From Bacteroidota bacterium (GTDB taxonomy: Bacteria; Bacteroidota; Bacteroidia; Chitinophagales; LD1): a DNA stretch of 9,144 bases. The notes under the pieces are model-generated. The model saw nothing but the letters and a program-made list of their open reading frames with translations, had not been told where the DNA came from and did no database searches. Shown here piece by piece: positions 1-6,650 of the stretch (position 1 is the first letter of the stretch; every line of letters begins with the position of its first letter). A program made the position numbers and the translations under genes. The stretch spans positions 1 to 9,144 of the forward strand of contig CANGXE010000041.1 in NCBI GenBank assembly GCA_947457525.1, given 5' to 3'.

Positions 1-2
1 CC

Positions 3-1049
3 ATGAAAACTTCTTACATCAACCCACAGCAAAAACTACCATTTTTAGTTGAACCGATTTACCAAAAGCACTCCAAAGAAGATTTGCTTCAGTGGATGAA
101 AGCGAATGATGAATTGGTGAAAAAACATTTCTATGAAGATGGTGCATTGCTGTTTCGTGGATTTGACATCAACACCCCAAAAGACTTTGAAGATTTAGCG
201 CTGCAAGTAGACCCAGGTCTTAAGAATGATTATTACGGCACCTCCCCTCGAAACATTGTAAAGAACACCACTTATATCTACACCGCTAGCGAACTGCCCG
301 GCTATTATCCCATCATGCAACACTGTGAGATGAGTTATGTCCCACAGCCGCCTATATCGCTTTTTTTCTTTTGCCACATCGAGCCGGAGTATGGCGGAGA
401 AACACCGGTGTGTAATTTTAGAAAAGTGTATGCCGAGCTTGACCCAAAAATTAAAGCTGAGTTTGACCACAAAGGCGTACTTACCGTGCGCAACTACTCG
501 GGGCTGGACAGCAAAGGCTTTAACCTCTTCGAACTGAAAAAATGGAACGAAATATTTTTGACTACCGACAAGGCCGAGGTGGAGCGCCAATGCAAAGCAC
601 AAAATATTGAGTTTGAATGGCGTGCTAACGGCAATTTACGCTTAGTGCACCGCACACCTGCTTCAATCGCCAATCCGGTGACAGGAGAGAGAGCTTGGTT
701 TAATCACTTGCAGGTATTTCATCCGGACGCTGCGGCCATTGAATACGACTATATACATGCCAAACAAAGAAGAGGAAAAACGTTTTTATGGAAATGGTTT
801 TTGAAAGTGATGGTGGCATTTAAAAATGCCACAACGGCACCAATGGACCAAAGCATGAATGTGCTTTTTGGAGACGGCACACCCATTCCTCATAGCTATG
901 TAAAACATGTTCAAGAAGTAATTTGGAAAAACATGGTCATCTTTCCTTGGAGGAAAAATGATGTGCTAGCGTTAGATAACTTTAGTACTTCGCACGGACG
1001 ACTTCCTTATGAAGGTCCACGAGAAATTCTAGTGTGTTGGAGCGTATAA
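3..1049 (+). CDS. TauD/SyrP-type Fe(II)/2-oxoglutarate-dependent dioxygenase
   Basis: A 348-residue protein of the TauD/TfdA fold, which couples oxidative decarboxylation of 2-oxoglutarate to hydroxylation of a small substrate. The iron-binding facial triad is visible: H107 and E109 in QHCEMSY (the HxE variant rather than the commoner HxD), and H331 in the C-terminal STSHGR. R340 in EGPRE is placed to hold the 2-oxoglutarate carboxylate. Other family hallmarks are GALLFRGF near residue 47, the GGETPVC segment after the first triad residues, and FGDGTPIP. There is no signal peptide, so it should be cytoplasmic. The substrate cannot be read from sequence. Relatives include SyrP-like enzymes that modify amino acids in natural-product pathways, but no NRPS or other pathway gene is visible here. 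The ATG lies two bases from the window edge. It gives a normal family length, but its promoter and any upstream partner are out of view. A regulator gene follows after 63 bp. Confidence 0.9.
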   Translation: MKTSYINPQQKLPFLVEPIYQKHSKEDLLQWMKANDELVKKHFYEDGALLFRGFDINTPKDFEDLALQVDPGLKNDYYGTSPRNIVKNTTYIYTASELPGYYPIMQHCEMSYVPQPPISLFFFCHIEPEYGGETPVCNFRKVYAELDPKIKAEFDHKGVLTVRNYSGLDSKGFNLFELKKWNEIFLTTDKAEVERQCKAQNIEFEWRANGNLRLVHRTPASIANPVTGERAWFNHLQVFHPDAAAIEYDYIHAKQRRGKTFLWKWFLKVMVAFKNATTAPMDQSMNVLFGDGTPIPHSYVKHVQEVIWKNMVIFPWRKNDVLALDNFSTSHGRLPYEGPREILVCWSV

Positions 1050-1112
1050 CATAATTTCTGTTATCGTCTTTTGTGATTGCGTTTTTTTACTTTGATTTTT
1101 TAACTTTATTAA

Positions 1113-2111
1113 ATGCCTTTAAATAGAGAAGCCTACACCCGATATCGAATTATAGATGAGTTGCTGCGCAAAAAACCTTATCCAACACTTGAAGTATTGA
1201 TTGATAAGATTTCGGAGAAATTTGACAGGCCGGTCAGCAAACGCACCGTGCAGCTCGATTTGCAAGAGTTGCGTTACAATCAAGGCTTGAATTTCAATGC
1301 ACCAATAGTCTATGACCGAATAGAAAAAACATATCGCTACAGCGACCCCGATTTTTCCATCAACAAACTACCCATAAATGCTGATGAACTTCACGGTTTA
1401 GATTTTGCGATTAGCATTCTGGACCAGTTTAAGCATTTACCCGCCATCAAAGAATTTGAAGATGCGATTATGAAAATTGCCTCTACGGTAAAAATAAACA
1501 AAGAAGCTCGAGGCGAGGCCGACTACATTCAGTTGGACAGACCATTTCGTATCCAAGGCCTAGAATATGTAGAACCCATCTTGCGCGCTATTCGCGAAAG
1601 GCGAGTGATTGAGTTTACCTATCAAAAGTTTGGAAGCGACCACATTTCACACAACAAAATGGAACCGTATCTCATCCGCGAAGCCAAAAATTTTTGGTAT
1701 GTGATTGGCAACGGCATTAGCAAAGCCGACCACAAAATTTTGACTTTTGCACTAGATCGCATTCAAGATTTGAAGATAACCGACCAAACATTTAATGATG
1801 AGAAAATTGATAAAAAATCATTTTATGATAATGTGTTAGGAGTGACTGTAGCAGAAGGTGAACCGGAGAAAGTAATACTATCATTTACTTCATTGCAAGG
1901 TCGCTACATCAAAACTATGCCTATTCACCATTCGCAAAAAATTGAAAAAGAAACTACTGATGAATTGCAAGTCTGTTTGCAACTAGTAATAAATCACGAA
2001 TTGAAAATGCAACTATTGAGCTATGGTGCGCATGTAAAAGTGTTGAAGCCAAAGTCGCTCGTAGATGAGTTTAAAACTATTGCTGAAGCTATGTTGCAGC
2101 AGTATAAATAA
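1113..2111 (+). CDS. WYL-domain transcriptional regulator (YafY-like)
   Basis: A 332-residue regulator with a DNA-binding winged-helix domain at about residues 5-75; SKRTVQLDLQELR at 42-54 is the likely recognition helix. A linker follows, then a WYL domain at roughly 150-225 with EPYLIREAKNFWYVIGNG. The name-giving triad here reads W195-Y196-V197 rather than WYL, a common variation. A C-terminal extension typical of the family reaches the end. WYL domains bind ligands, in some cases single-stranded nucleic acid or nucleotide-type molecules, and change DNA binding by the N-terminal domain. They are known in DNA-damage, phage-defence and metabolic control. The target genes are not evident: the gene lies 63 bp downstream of the dioxygenase and 110 bp upstream of the TerB-like gene, all on the same strand. 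No defence genes are in the window, so a defence role is not supported. The first ATG of the frame gives a complete HTH and is the best start. Confidence 0.9.
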   Translation: MPLNREAYTRYRIIDELLRKKPYPTLEVLIDKISEKFDRPVSKRTVQLDLQELRYNQGLNFNAPIVYDRIEKTYRYSDPDFSINKLPINADELHGLDFAISILDQFKHLPAIKEFEDAIMKIASTVKINKEARGEADYIQLDRPFRIQGLEYVEPILRAIRERRVIEFTYQKFGSDHISHNKMEPYLIREAKNFWYVIGNGISKADHKILTFALDRIQDLKITDQTFNDEKIDKKSFYDNVLGVTVAEGEPEKVILSFTSLQGRYIKTMPIHHSQKIEKETTDELQVCLQLVINHELKMQLLSYGAHVKVLKPKSLVDEFKTIAEAMLQQYK

Positions 2112-2197
2112 TAATTAGCTAGTTTATATTGTGGCCCAAAGTGCAGTGGCTATATCAAAGCACAAAAAATTAATTAGTAGAAAAACCAAAAATCTTT

Positions 2198-2205
2198 TAC
2201 ATTTC
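2198..2205 (+). promoter_or_regulatory. Possible -7 element for the TerB-like gene
   Basis: TACATTTC matches seven of the defined bases of the Bacteroidota -7 consensus TAnnTTTG except the last (C for G). A weak TTAG lies 20 bp upstream at 2174-2177, in the position of the -33 TTTG. It lies 16 bp upstream of the ATG at 2222, which would leave a very short leader. The -33 match is poor, so this is a tentative call. Confidence 0.3.
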
Positions 2206-2221
2206 GAAAAACTTTTATGTT

Positions 2222-2578
2222 ATGAGTAAAATGAATAAACCAATTGCCGGCTATCACATGTTGATGTTACTTTCTGCTGTAGACGGAATTAATAGCGGCA
2301 AAGAAGATTTGGTGATTGAAAAATGGATTGAAAATGAGATGCCGGTAAAAGTTAATCTCGACTCTGAAATCGAAGTACTCAGTGCTTTACCTGTAGATGA
2401 CTATATGATACATTTTCAAAAATGTATGGGCGATTTTTATGAAGACACCACCGAGAAAGAACGCAACGAATTTTTGCAATACGCCATTAACTTGACCAAA
2501 GCCGACAAAAAAATAACTCGCACAGAAAATATTTATCTGGACGAGCTATTTAATGAGTGGACAGAGACCTTAATCTAG
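2222..2578 (+). CDS. Small TerB-like (tellurite-resistance/DjlA-type helical) protein
   Basis: A 118-residue, acidic, all-helical-looking protein without a signal peptide or membrane segment. It has the paired signature of TerB-type domains: an N-terminal helix ending in AVDG (19-22) followed by an acidic residue and a helix (KEDLVIEKWI), and a C-terminal repeat-like copy, KADKKITRTENIYLDELF (93-110). In TerB-family proteins these D/E-rich ends of helices form a metal- or partner-binding site at the inner membrane or in stress complexes. No tellurite-resistance gene (terC, terD, terZ) is nearby, so the function is open and a tellurite role should not be assumed. The start is ATG 2222; ATG 2231 is possible, and ATG 2217 opens only a two-codon frame. 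Its TAG stop lies inside the CTAG shared with the convergent aminopeptidase gene. Confidence 0.7.
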   Translation: MSKMNKPIAGYHMLMLLSAVDGINSGKEDLVIEKWIENEMPVKVNLDSEIEVLSALPVDDYMIHFQKCMGDFYEDTTEKERNEFLQYAINLTKADKKITRTENIYLDELFNEWTETLI

Positions 2579-3681
2579 ATTATAAACCTTCCATCTTTGT
2601 AAATAAGCACTCCATCTGCCCAGATTTCTCCACCGTTTTTCATGTCGGTAATCATATCCCAGTGTACTGTGCTTTCATTTTTGCCGCCACATTGTTTGTA
2701 GCTTTGCCCCACAGCCATATGAATACTGCCTCCAATTTTTTCGTCAAATAAAATGTTTCTGGACGTGCGTTGAATGTTGAAGTTAGTACCAATCGCCACC
2801 TCGCCCCACATGCGCGCACCCTCGATAGCAAACACTTTGTCTAAAACATCTTTCCCTTCTTCAGCATCCCATTTTGTAATCACCCCATCTTTAACTTCGA
2901 GCGAAATGCCGCGCACATCGCGACCCATGTATATGGTTGGATAACTAAAATAAACAGTGCCATTTACAGTGTCTTCTATGGGCGCAGAAAACACTTCACC
3001 ACTAGGCATGTTAGCTCTGCCATCACTGTTTATCCAAGTACGACCTTTTACCGAAAACTTTATGTCAATGTTCGGCCCCTTGTAATGAATCTGGTCGGCT
3101 TTGTTTAAGTAGTCAACATACGTCTGTTGCTCTCTGCGCACTTCTAACCATTTCTCTGTAGGATTTTCGTCAAATAAAAAGCAAGATTGATACACAAACT
3201 TTTCATAATCATCTAATGTCATTTCTGCATCGTCTGCTCCGGCTTGTGTAGGATATTGACATAGACATCTGCGCATGGAACCATTACCTATTCGCTCAAA
3301 ATAAATGCGATTAATTTCCTGTTGCGCCTTTTGATGAATGGCAAACTTCTCCGCATCAGCCGGCTCTCGTTCGTCATCACCCGTTGCAAATGGAGCGCGG
3401 ATATTTAAGTAAGCATCAAAGGTTTCCATGGCCAGTTTTTTCATTGGGTTTACCCAACTCAATTGCTCCGCATCGGCATACTGCAACGCCATTTCAGCTA
3501 CCCCATTCAGCTCTATGTTCAACACCGGAATACCTCCGGCTTTGTACACTTCTTTCACCACTTCACGTAACAAATCTTCAGCTAGGTAACTTGAGGTGAT
3601 ATAAACTTTTTCATTCTTCTTGATGGCTAAGCAATAGTTAACTAAGAGTTGCGCATACTTTTCCCGAACAGTGTTTGACAT
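2575..3681 (-). CDS. M29-family metallo-aminopeptidase (AmpS/PepS type)
   Basis: A 368-residue cytoplasmic exopeptidase that removes N-terminal amino acids from peptides using a two-metal centre. The conserved M29 residues can be followed: E229 in MPSGEVF, E294 in MWGEVAIGTN, H321 in GGSIHMAVG, Y328 seven residues later (catalytic tyrosine), and H340 and D342 in STVHWDM. The N-terminal half carries the usual family segments: LVNYCLAIKKNEKVYI, EVYKAGGIPVL, and a stretch around residues 89-105. The length is somewhat below the roughly 410 residues of the Firmicutes and Thermus enzymes, but both domains look complete. Start ATG 3679-3681 precedes the normal N-terminus and there is no signal peptide. 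The gene is divergent from the DUF4442 gene across 61 bp and overlaps the TerB-like gene by 4 bp at the stop codons. The peptide-turnover role is a housekeeping inference. Confidence 0.93.
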   Translation of the reverse strand: MSNTVREKYAQLLVNYCLAIKKNEKVYITSSYLAEDLLREVVKEVYKAGGIPVLNIELNGVAEMALQYADAEQLSWVNPMKKLAMETFDAYLNIRAPFATGDDEREPADAEKFAIHQKAQQEINRIYFERIGNGSMRRCLCQYPTQAGADDAEMTLDDYEKFVYQSCFLFDENPTEKWLEVRREQQTYVDYLNKADQIHYKGPNIDIKFSVKGRTWINSDGRANMPSGEVFSAPIEDTVNGTVYFSYPTIYMGRDVRGISLEVKDGVITKWDAEEGKDVLDKVFAIEGARMWGEVAIGTNFNIQRTSRNILFDEKIGGSIHMAVGQSYKQCGGKNESTVHWDMITDMKNGGEIWADGVLIYKDGRFII

Positions 3682-3702
3682 AGAGTGTGTTATTTAGCAA
3701 AG

Positions 3703-3734
3703 CGAAAATAGAAGAAGGAATTATTATTCATAAA
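3703..3734 (-). promoter_or_regulatory. Candidate promoter of the aminopeptidase gene
   Basis: Read on the minus strand, TTTA (3734-3731) is followed after 20 bp by TATTTTCG (3710-3703), one base off TAnnTTTG. The spacing agrees with the Bacteroidota sigma-factor pattern (TTTG, about 20 bp, TAnnTTTG), and the -7 element sits 21 bp ahead of the start codon. It lies in the 61-bp divergent spacer shared with the DUF4442 gene. No equally good promoter for the rightward gene was found in the same spacer. Confidence 0.4.
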
Positions 3735-3742
3735 GAAACATC

Positions 3743-4252
3743 ATGGCCATATTCAACACCCACAGGAAAGAATCAAACCGCACCACGCTGATGCGTTGGG
3801 CGTTTAATTTTTGGCCGTGCATTTGGTGCACAGGCAGTAGAGTGACTTTCATAGCCGATGATTTTAGAGAGTTACACGTACAACTAAAACTCAACATTCG
3901 TACTCGAAACCGTGTGGGAACGGTGTTTGGCGGAAGTATTTATAGTTCTGTTGATCCCTACTTTATGTTGTTGCTAATGGAAGTGTTGGGTAAAAACTAT
4001 GTAGTGTGGGATAAAGCGGCTTCCGTTAAATTCGTTCGGCCCATCACCGACTCGGTGAAATGCAAATTTGAAATCACCGATGAAACGGTGGAAGAAATAC
4101 AGCGACAAATAGACGATAAAGGGGAATATACTTTTGATCTGCCATTGGTTTATGTGGACGACAACGATAAAGTATTTGCTACATTTAGTAAAACTATATA
4201 TGTAGCCGACAAGCAATTTTATAAAAACAAATTGGCTAATCGAATAACATAA
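3743..4252 (+). CDS. DUF4442 family protein (hotdog-fold, thioesterase-like)
   Basis: A 169-residue protein recognisable as DUF4442, a family with the hotdog fold of acyl-CoA thioesterases. Characteristic segments are the N-terminal helix with MRWAFNFWPC, the strand GSRVTFIADDFRELHV (31-46), the central helix region TVFGGSIYSSVDPYFMLLLM (60-79), which corresponds to the hot-dog 'sausage' helix, and the strand KAASVKFVRPITDSV (91-105). There is no signal peptide. Although MRWAFNFWPCIWC is hydrophobic, it does not look like a classic transmembrane segment. The substrate is unknown. By analogy it could hydrolyse or bind an acyl-CoA, but catalytic acid and base residues are not obvious, so I do not call an activity. 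The ATG at 3743 gives the full family N-terminus. The gene stands alone between a divergent aminopeptidase and a hairpin terminator that begins five bases after its stop codon. Confidence 0.85.
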   Translation: MAIFNTHRKESNRTTLMRWAFNFWPCIWCTGSRVTFIADDFRELHVQLKLNIRTRNRVGTVFGGSIYSSVDPYFMLLLMEVLGKNYVVWDKAASVKFVRPITDSVKCKFEITDETVEEIQRQIDDKGEYTFDLPLVYVDDNDKVFATFSKTIYVADKQFYKNKLANRIT

Positions 4253-4292
4253 AAAAGCAGCCATCCAATATAATGAAGGATGACTGCCTTTT
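4251..4292. terminator. Bidirectional rho-independent terminator
   Basis: GCAGCCATCC (4257-4266) and GGATGACTGC (4278-4287) form a 10-bp stem with one C/A mismatch around an 11-base loop. Six A residues lie on the left and a four-T run (4289-4292) on the right, so the hairpin is followed by a U tract when read from either strand. It lies between the stop of the rightward DUF4442 gene and the stop of the leftward TonB-dependent receptor gene, as expected for a shared terminator of convergent transcripts. Confidence 0.75.
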
Positions 4293-4311
4293 GGAATTTT
4301 ATTGTAATTGT

Positions 4312-6546
4312 CTACCAATGAAATCTTGCGGTAACAAAAAAGTTGCGCCCTGCTGCACTTGTTCCTGATGCAAAATTACGATAGCGCAAATCAAGTAGGT
4401 TATCGCACCCTAAATCCACACTAAAGTATTTTATCGGTTGAAAACCAATTCTTGCATTTAGCGTTACCCAAGAAGGCATGCCGTCTGGTGTTGCTTGACC
4501 AAAATTATCCTCGCCAAGCATGTTATAATCTTCCACTTTTTTCTTGCCACTAAACAAGGTGAAAAACTCACCTCTTATCCATTTGTGTTTTACACGAAAA
4601 CCAGCTCGACCAAACATGGGCGCAATATGATCTAGTGGATATGGAGTGGTGTCAGTAAGAATTCTTCCGTAAGTGTAAGAAAATGAAGCATACACGCTCA
4701 TCCAATCTGTAACATCTGCTTCTGCCTGAACAGAAGCGCCTGCGATAACTGCTCTATTTTTATTGGTCAAGGATGTTACTTGACTTAATACACCATCAAA
4801 CACTATACTATCTTGGCCGTTAAATTGTGTTTTATCAGCGGTAATTGCATTGAGGAAGTAAGTGCCAAACCCAGTTGCACTTAAACGCACTCGATCAGCA
4901 AAAGTCTTCTCAACGGTTAACTCACCATTGATAGTATACTCAGGCATTAGCTTATTATTAGGAACAATTACACTGCCTGGCACACTTTCAAATATTTTAG
5001 AGTTATCGTCTACGTTAGGGGCGCGAAAACCTGTACTTACTAAAGCAGCTATTCTAAACCCACTGCCCGGTTTTGCTACTAAACCCAAATTGCCCGAAAC
5101 AGCATTATGTAAGTTTTTAACTTCGTTATAAGGTAACGGGAAAAAGTCTTGACTAGCAGGCGTTAAGGTTGAATTTAAATTCACAAAATTATATCGCAAT
5201 CCGCTGCTAAAAACAATCTTTTCATTTAGGTTCCAAGTGTGCATGGCATATGCCGACACAAAGTTCATCTTATTTTTCCCATCCGGATAACGAGTGCTAA
5301 CTGCACGAACGGTATCAACATTAATATCGCGCTGAACGGCTCTAGACACCAAGTCATTAAACTGACCCTCTACGCCAAAATAGATATCATGCTTTCCAAT
5401 CACTTTTTTAAAGTCAGCGTGAAAACCTACCACATGAATTTGTTCCGTTCGTTCTGTCCTCCATTTGCTGTTAAAAGTGCGATTATTTCTGCTTTCAATC
5501 AATCGTTGATAGTTTACACCAATAGCTACATTATCCAACGGCCCTGCGTTTTTCCAGTTAAAATCATAAGCTGCAAATAATCGTGTTTGCGGACCATAAA
5601 ACCACTCTGCATCTCTTAAAATAGTTGAATTACCAGTAACAGCAAGTCGGTCATACCTTGGTATGTTTGATGAGTTCGATAATTGTAAGTTAACTATATG
5701 CGATATATTTTCAGATTGTTGGTACAAAAATTTCTGCATCAAGTCATACTGCCAATATCCGGTTCCCACTTGAATAGAATTATTAGGATTTATAATGGCG
5801 GTATCTTTTTGTCCGATTACATTTCCCAATGTATCAAAAACATTGGTGCGGGCTTGATAGTGGTTTCTATTCCATCTTCCAGCAGTGCCATTGGTCGTGT
5901 AATTACCTTGACGCAAATCGCCAAACCGGGAAAACGTAGCTGAAGTAAGTGACGCAAATTTCTTAGCACCAAAGTTTAAGTCCACATGTCCTGTTAACTC
6001 GTTATTAACTGTTCCATAACGAAACATGGCATTGCCTTTGTGTAAAAAATTCTTATCTGTAGCAAGTATTGGATTCTTAGTTCGCATGTGTACAACACCA
6101 CCAAGTGCATCGCTTCCGTAAGCAGTAGATGAAGGCCCAAATAACACTTCAATTCTATCTAGCATATTATTATCTACAGTAATAATATTTTGCAAGTGTC
6201 CCGCTCGGTATTGAATGTTGTTCATGCGCACTCCATCTACTACTAGTAAAACTCTACTGGCTTCAAAACCCCTAAGAATTGGGCTACCTCCTCCTTGCTG
6301 TGATTTCTGCATAAAAACTTGGCCATTCAACGATAATGCATCAGCTGTGGTTTGTGCATTGGCTCGTTGCAAATCTTGTGATGAAATTACTTGCGTTTGT
6401 TGAGCAGTATTACTTTTTAATTCTGCAAACTTATTGGCTGCAATTACTACTTCATTGATATTTATAATTTTATCAGTTGAATCGCTTTGTGCTTGCACAA
6501 CGATAAAACTCGCTAGCACTAGGCTAGTGTATAATAGTTTTTTCAT
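4312..6546 (-). CDS. TonB-dependent outer-membrane receptor, haem/haemoglobin-receptor class
   Basis: A 744-residue outer-membrane transporter. A signal peptide (1-20, cleavage near VQAQ-S) is followed by a possible TonB box (NINEVVIAA, 29-37), a plug domain (about 45-160) and a 22-strand-type barrel ending in an aromatic residue (ARFHW). The plug segments SRVLLVVDGVRMNN, GHLQNIITVDNN and RIEVLFGPSSTAYGSDALGG are typical of the haemoglobin/transferrin/lactoferrin receptor class. The barrel contains FRAP (507-510), but the NPNL-type motif expected about 20 residues later reads NNKL (530-533), and no histidine lies between them, where haem receptors such as HmuR carry a binding histidine. There is no N-terminal carboxypeptidase-like domain and no SusD partner, so it is not a glycan-uptake SusC. 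The substrate is therefore open: haem, another iron carrier, or another metal complex. An uncharacterised membrane-anchored protein is encoded 104 bp upstream on the same strand and may be co-transcribed. Confidence 0.93.
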   Translation of the reverse strand: MKKLLYTSLVLASFIVVQAQSDSTDKIININEVVIAANKFAELKSNTAQQTQVISSQDLQRANAQTTADALSLNGQVFMQKSQQGGGSPILRGFEASRVLLVVDGVRMNNIQYRAGHLQNIITVDNNMLDRIEVLFGPSSTAYGSDALGGVVHMRTKNPILATDKNFLHKGNAMFRYGTVNNELTGHVDLNFGAKKFASLTSATFSRFGDLRQGNYTTNGTAGRWNRNHYQARTNVFDTLGNVIGQKDTAIINPNNSIQVGTGYWQYDLMQKFLYQQSENISHIVNLQLSNSSNIPRYDRLAVTGNSTILRDAEWFYGPQTRLFAAYDFNWKNAGPLDNVAIGVNYQRLIESRNNRTFNSKWRTERTEQIHVVGFHADFKKVIGKHDIYFGVEGQFNDLVSRAVQRDINVDTVRAVSTRYPDGKNKMNFVSAYAMHTWNLNEKIVFSSGLRYNFVNLNSTLTPASQDFFPLPYNEVKNLHNAVSGNLGLVAKPGSGFRIAALVSTGFRAPNVDDNSKIFESVPGSVIVPNNKLMPEYTINGELTVEKTFADRVRLSATGFGTYFLNAITADKTQFNGQDSIVFDGVLSQVTSLTNKNRAVIAGASVQAEADVTDWMSVYASFSYTYGRILTDTTPYPLDHIAPMFGRAGFRVKHKWIRGEFFTLFSGKKKVEDYNMLGEDNFGQATPDGMPSWVTLNARIGFQPIKYFSVDLGCDNLLDLRYRNFASGTSAAGRNFFVTARFHW

Positions 6547-6552
6547 CTTTTG

Positions 6553-6567
6553 TTTAATTAGCTTAAA
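6553..6567. repeat. AT-rich inverted repeat upstream of the receptor gene
   Basis: TTTAA-ttagc-TTAAA is a perfect 5-bp inverted repeat lying 7-21 bp upstream of the receptor's start codon. It is where an operator for a metal-responsive repressor could be expected, but it is short and AT-rich and may be chance. Confidence 0.2.
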
Positions 6568-6585
6568 TGATAAAATGGCTCATAG

Positions 6586-6609
6586 TTACTCGAATCGCTT
6601 TTTGAGTAA
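6586..6609. repeat. Inverted repeat TTACTC-N12-GAGTAA in the receptor leader region
   Basis: A perfect 6-bp inverted repeat (6586-6591 and 6604-6609) lies in the 104-bp spacer between the membrane-protein gene and the receptor gene. It could be an operator half-site pair, or form a small hairpin in a read-through transcript. It does not resemble a Fur box that I recognise. The evidence is positional only. Confidence 0.2.
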
Positions 6610-6650
6610 AGTGAACGAAGCAACATTGATGGTTTAACTGCATAATCTTC

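Larger units (their letters stand above)
6547..6650. other. Intergenic spacer between the membrane-protein and receptor genes
   Basis: These 104 bp hold two short inverted repeats (listed separately) and an A-rich start region (AACAAAAG) before the receptor's ATG. I found no convincing TTTG/TAnnTTTG promoter on the minus strand, which is compatible with the receptor being transcribed from upstream of the membrane-protein gene. Confidence 0.4.

Noticed and set aside
337..537. 66-codon plus-strand frame inside the dioxygenase gene
   Set aside because: Out-of-frame shadow of the same gene.
195..602. 135-codon minus-strand open frame inside the dioxygenase gene
   Set aside because: Antisense shadow of a well-supported family member; no recognisable domain or start context.
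1046..1064. ATAAC/GTTAT hairpin after the dioxygenase stop as a terminator
   Set aside because: The stem is only 5 bp and AT-rich and overlaps the stop codon; only a broken T run follows.
1070..1095. TTTG (1070) and TACTTTGA (1088) as a promoter for the WYL regulator
   Set aside because: The spacing is only 14 bp and the -7 box lacks one base of the TAnnTTTG spacing, so the match is not convincing.
2557..2751. 64-codon plus-strand frame opposite the aminopeptidase 3' end
   Set aside because: Antisense to conserved aminopeptidase sequence, including the metal-ligand region; no family resemblance.
3974..4318. 114-codon minus-strand frame opposite the DUF4442 gene and across the terminator
   Set aside because: Shadow frame that runs through the hairpin terminator; the plus strand encodes a recognised family.
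4862..6637. Several plus-strand frames of 60-113 codons opposite the TonB receptor
   Set aside because: All are antisense to conserved plug or barrel sequence and show no independent motifs.
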